Part shown: positions 6,340-7,802 of the stretch, piece after piece
How positions within the stretch are numbered: the stretch's first letter is position 1
Layout of the letters: each line of letters begins with the position of its first letter
Assembly (NCBI GenBank): GCA_005773755.1
Contig: SXHE01000671.1
Span: forward strand, 1-7,802
Source: Planctomycetia bacterium
GTDB taxonomy: Bacteria > Planctomycetota > Planctomycetia > Gemmatales > Gemmataceae
Direction of reading: 5' to 3'
Length of the DNA stretch: 7,802 nucleotides
Notes under the pieces: generated by a model
Databases searched by the model: none
What the model was told of the DNA's origin: nothing
The model's input: the letters and a program-made list of their open reading frames with translations, nothing else
Program-made: the position numbers and the translations under genes

Positions 6340-7802
6340 ATGCGCACGTTCGCCTTCTTCACGCTCCTCGCACTCGCGCCGCTGGCCGCGGCGCAGGGCA
6401 CCAAAGACGACTACGACCGCGCGACCACGGTCGGCAAGTGGACCGCGGGCAAGGTCACGTCCGCGAAGGTGTCGCCGAACTGGACGCCCGACGGCACCCG
6501 CTTCTGGTATCAGAACGCGAAAAAGGAGTTCGTACTCGTCGATGCCGTGAAGGGCACACGCGAAGTGGTAAGCGAGGACAAGCTGCCGAAGGACGCGAAG
6601 CCGGTTCCGCCCAAACAGAAGGGTTTCGGCGGGCGCGACGAAACTGCCGAAGTGGAAGACGAGGACGTGGCGTTCGTTCGCGCGATGCAGCCGCCGCCGC
6701 GCCGCGGGGGCGAGTCACCGGACGGTAAGTGGACCGCGTTCGTGAAGGACAACAACGTCTGGCTGCGCGACACGAAGGCGAACCAAGAGGCCCAACTGAG
6801 CAAAGACGGCAAGGCCGACGACGGCTACGGCCGGCTGAACTGGTCGCCCGACTCGAAGCGCCTCATCGCCATCAAGACGAAGGCCGGGGGCGAGCGCAAG
6901 GTCACGCTCGTCGAGTCGTCGCCGCGCGACCAGCTCCAACCGCTCACCTCAACGTACTTCTACCTCAAGCCCGGCGACCCGATCCCGCTGCCCAAGCCGC
7001 ACCTGTTCGACGTCGAGACCAAGAAGGAGATCGCCGTTTCGGACGAGCTGTTCCCGAACCCGTGGAGTGTCGGCAACGAGCACTGGAGCGCCGACGGCAA
7101 GCGCTACTACTTCACCTACAACCAGCGCGGCCACGGCGTCATGCGGCTGCTCGCCATCGACACCGACAGCGGCAAGGTCACGGCCGTCGTGAACGAGGAG
7201 TGCAAGACGTTCTTCGACTACACCAACAAGCTCCACCTGACCTACCTCGACGAAACGAACGAAGCGCTCTGGATGAGCGAGCGCGACGGCTGGAACCACC
7301 TGTACCTCATCGACCTGAAGACGGGCAAGGCGAGCCGGGTCACGAGGGGCGAATGGGTCGTGCGGCGCGTGGATCGCGTCGATGTGAAGGCCCGCGAAGT
7401 GTGGTTCTGGGCGATGGGCGTGCACGCCGATCAAGACCCGTACCACGTTCACCTGTGCCGCGCGAAGCTCGACGGCACCGGCTTCACCGCGCTCACGGGC
7501 GGCGACGGCACGCACATGACCTTCGACCAGAACCGCCGCCCGGTGCTGAACGTCGAGTTCTCCCCGGACCGCAAGTTCCTCATCGCCACTTACTCGCGCG
7601 TCGATCTGCCGCCGGTCGCGGAGCTGCGCCGCACCAGCGACGGCACGAAGGTGTGCGACCTCGAAAAGGCCGACGCGGGCGCGCTGCTGAAAACCGGCTG
7701 GCGCTACCCGGAGCGGTTCGTGAGCAAGGGGCGCGACGGCAAGACCGACATTCACGGCTACATCGTGAGGCCCTCCAACTTCGACCCGAAGAAGAAGTAT
7801 CC
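6340..7802 (+). CDS. S9 family peptidase (DPP-IV-like), N-terminal part, truncated by window edge
   Basis: The frame is open from ATG 6340 to the right edge, giving 487 complete codons without a stop. The N-terminus is a typical signal peptide (MRTFAFFTLLALAPLAAA, likely cut before Gln19), so the protein is exported. The rest matches the beta-propeller of dipeptidyl-peptidase IV-type enzymes. It has repeated blade signatures SPDGKWTAFVKDNNVWLRD (126-144), WSPDSKRLIA (168-177), WSADGKRYYFTY (249-260) and FSPDRKFLIATYS (407-419). It also has YLKPGDPIPLPKPHLFDV (208-225) and the S9 hallmark SERDGWNHLYLID (313-325). Residues 456-480 (RYPERF, GKTDIHGYIVRPSNFDP) are the normal lead-in to the alpha/beta-hydrolase domain. 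The catalytic Ser, Asp and His therefore lie beyond the window and activity cannot be judged. A charged, Pro-rich insert (about 83-125) sits between the first two blades. The gene follows argG by 34 nt; a functional link is not evident. Confidence 0.9.
   Translation, partial: MRTFAFFTLLALAPLAAAQGTKDDYDRATTVGKWTAGKVTSAKVSPNWTPDGTRFWYQNAKKEFVLVDAVKGTREVVSEDKLPKDAKPVPPKQKGFGGRDETAEVEDEDVAFVRAMQPPPRRGGESPDGKWTAFVKDNNVWLRDTKANQEAQLSKDGKADDGYGRLNWSPDSKRLIAIKTKAGGERKVTLVESSPRDQLQPLTSTYFYLKPGDPIPLPKPHLFDVETKKEIAVSDELFPNPWSVGNEHWSADGKRYYFTYNQRGHGVMRLLAIDTDSGKVTAVVNEECKTFFDYTNKLHLTYLDETNEALWMSERDGWNHLYLIDLKTGKASRVTRGEWVVRRVDRVDVKAREVWFWAMGVHADQDPYHVHLCRAKLDGTGFTALTGGDGTHMTFDQNRRPVLNVEFSPDRKFLIATYSRVDLPPVAELRRTSDGTKVCDLEKADAGALLKTGWRYPERFVSKGRDGKTDIHGYIVRPSNFDPKKKY

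Noticed and set aside
5025..6404. 459-codon minus-strand open frame opposite argG
   Set aside because: It covers a strongly conserved enzyme gene on the other strand and shows no recognisable domain; it is a composition artefact.

Overview
The window is GC-rich, tightly packed bacterial DNA with strong G/C preference at third codon positions. This produces many long antisense open frames that I do not regard as genes. The gene content points to a planctomycete, most plausibly of the Gemmata group: a membrane-anchored TPR protein followed by a CRTAC1-type FG-GAP/ASPIC-UnbV protein, a VWA protein with a TonB-like N-terminus, a signal-peptide S9 peptidase and a SIMPL-domain protein. The taxonomic call is inference from gene style and composition, because no rRNA or other marker is present.

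Left part, plus strand. The window opens inside a SIMPL (DUF541/YggE-like) gene that ends at 556. A strong GC-rich hairpin (569-601) follows. Next come a 386-residue TPR protein with one N-terminal membrane segment (615-1775) and, 34 nt later, a 604-residue CRTAC1-family protein with seven FG-GAP-like calcium loops and a C-terminal ASPIC/UnbV domain (1810-3624). The TPR and CRTAC1 genes look like one transcription unit whose products lie largely outside the cytoplasmic membrane.

Middle, minus strand. A two-gene unit reads right to left: a compact JAMM/M67 metallopeptidase with a complete zinc motif (4997-4569), then a membrane-anchored VWA protein (4533-3631). The VWA gene meets the CRTAC1 gene end to end. 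The stops are six bases apart and both lie in a short palindrome that may act as a two-way terminator.

Right part, plus strand. A 48-bp divergent region separates the JAMM gene from an argininosuccinate synthase gene (5046-6305), the arginine biosynthesis step joining citrulline and aspartate. It is followed 34 nt later by the N-terminal part of a secreted S9 family (DPP-IV-like) peptidase, cut by the window end before its catalytic domain.

All gaps between genes are under 60 bases. I see no tRNA, rRNA, CRISPR array, insertion sequence or phage gene. This is ordinary chromosomal territory and I found no clear undescribed system. The points most worth a second look are the stand-alone JAMM protease paired with a VWA protein, the mixed-type ArgG, and the two hairpin or palindrome structures at gene ends.
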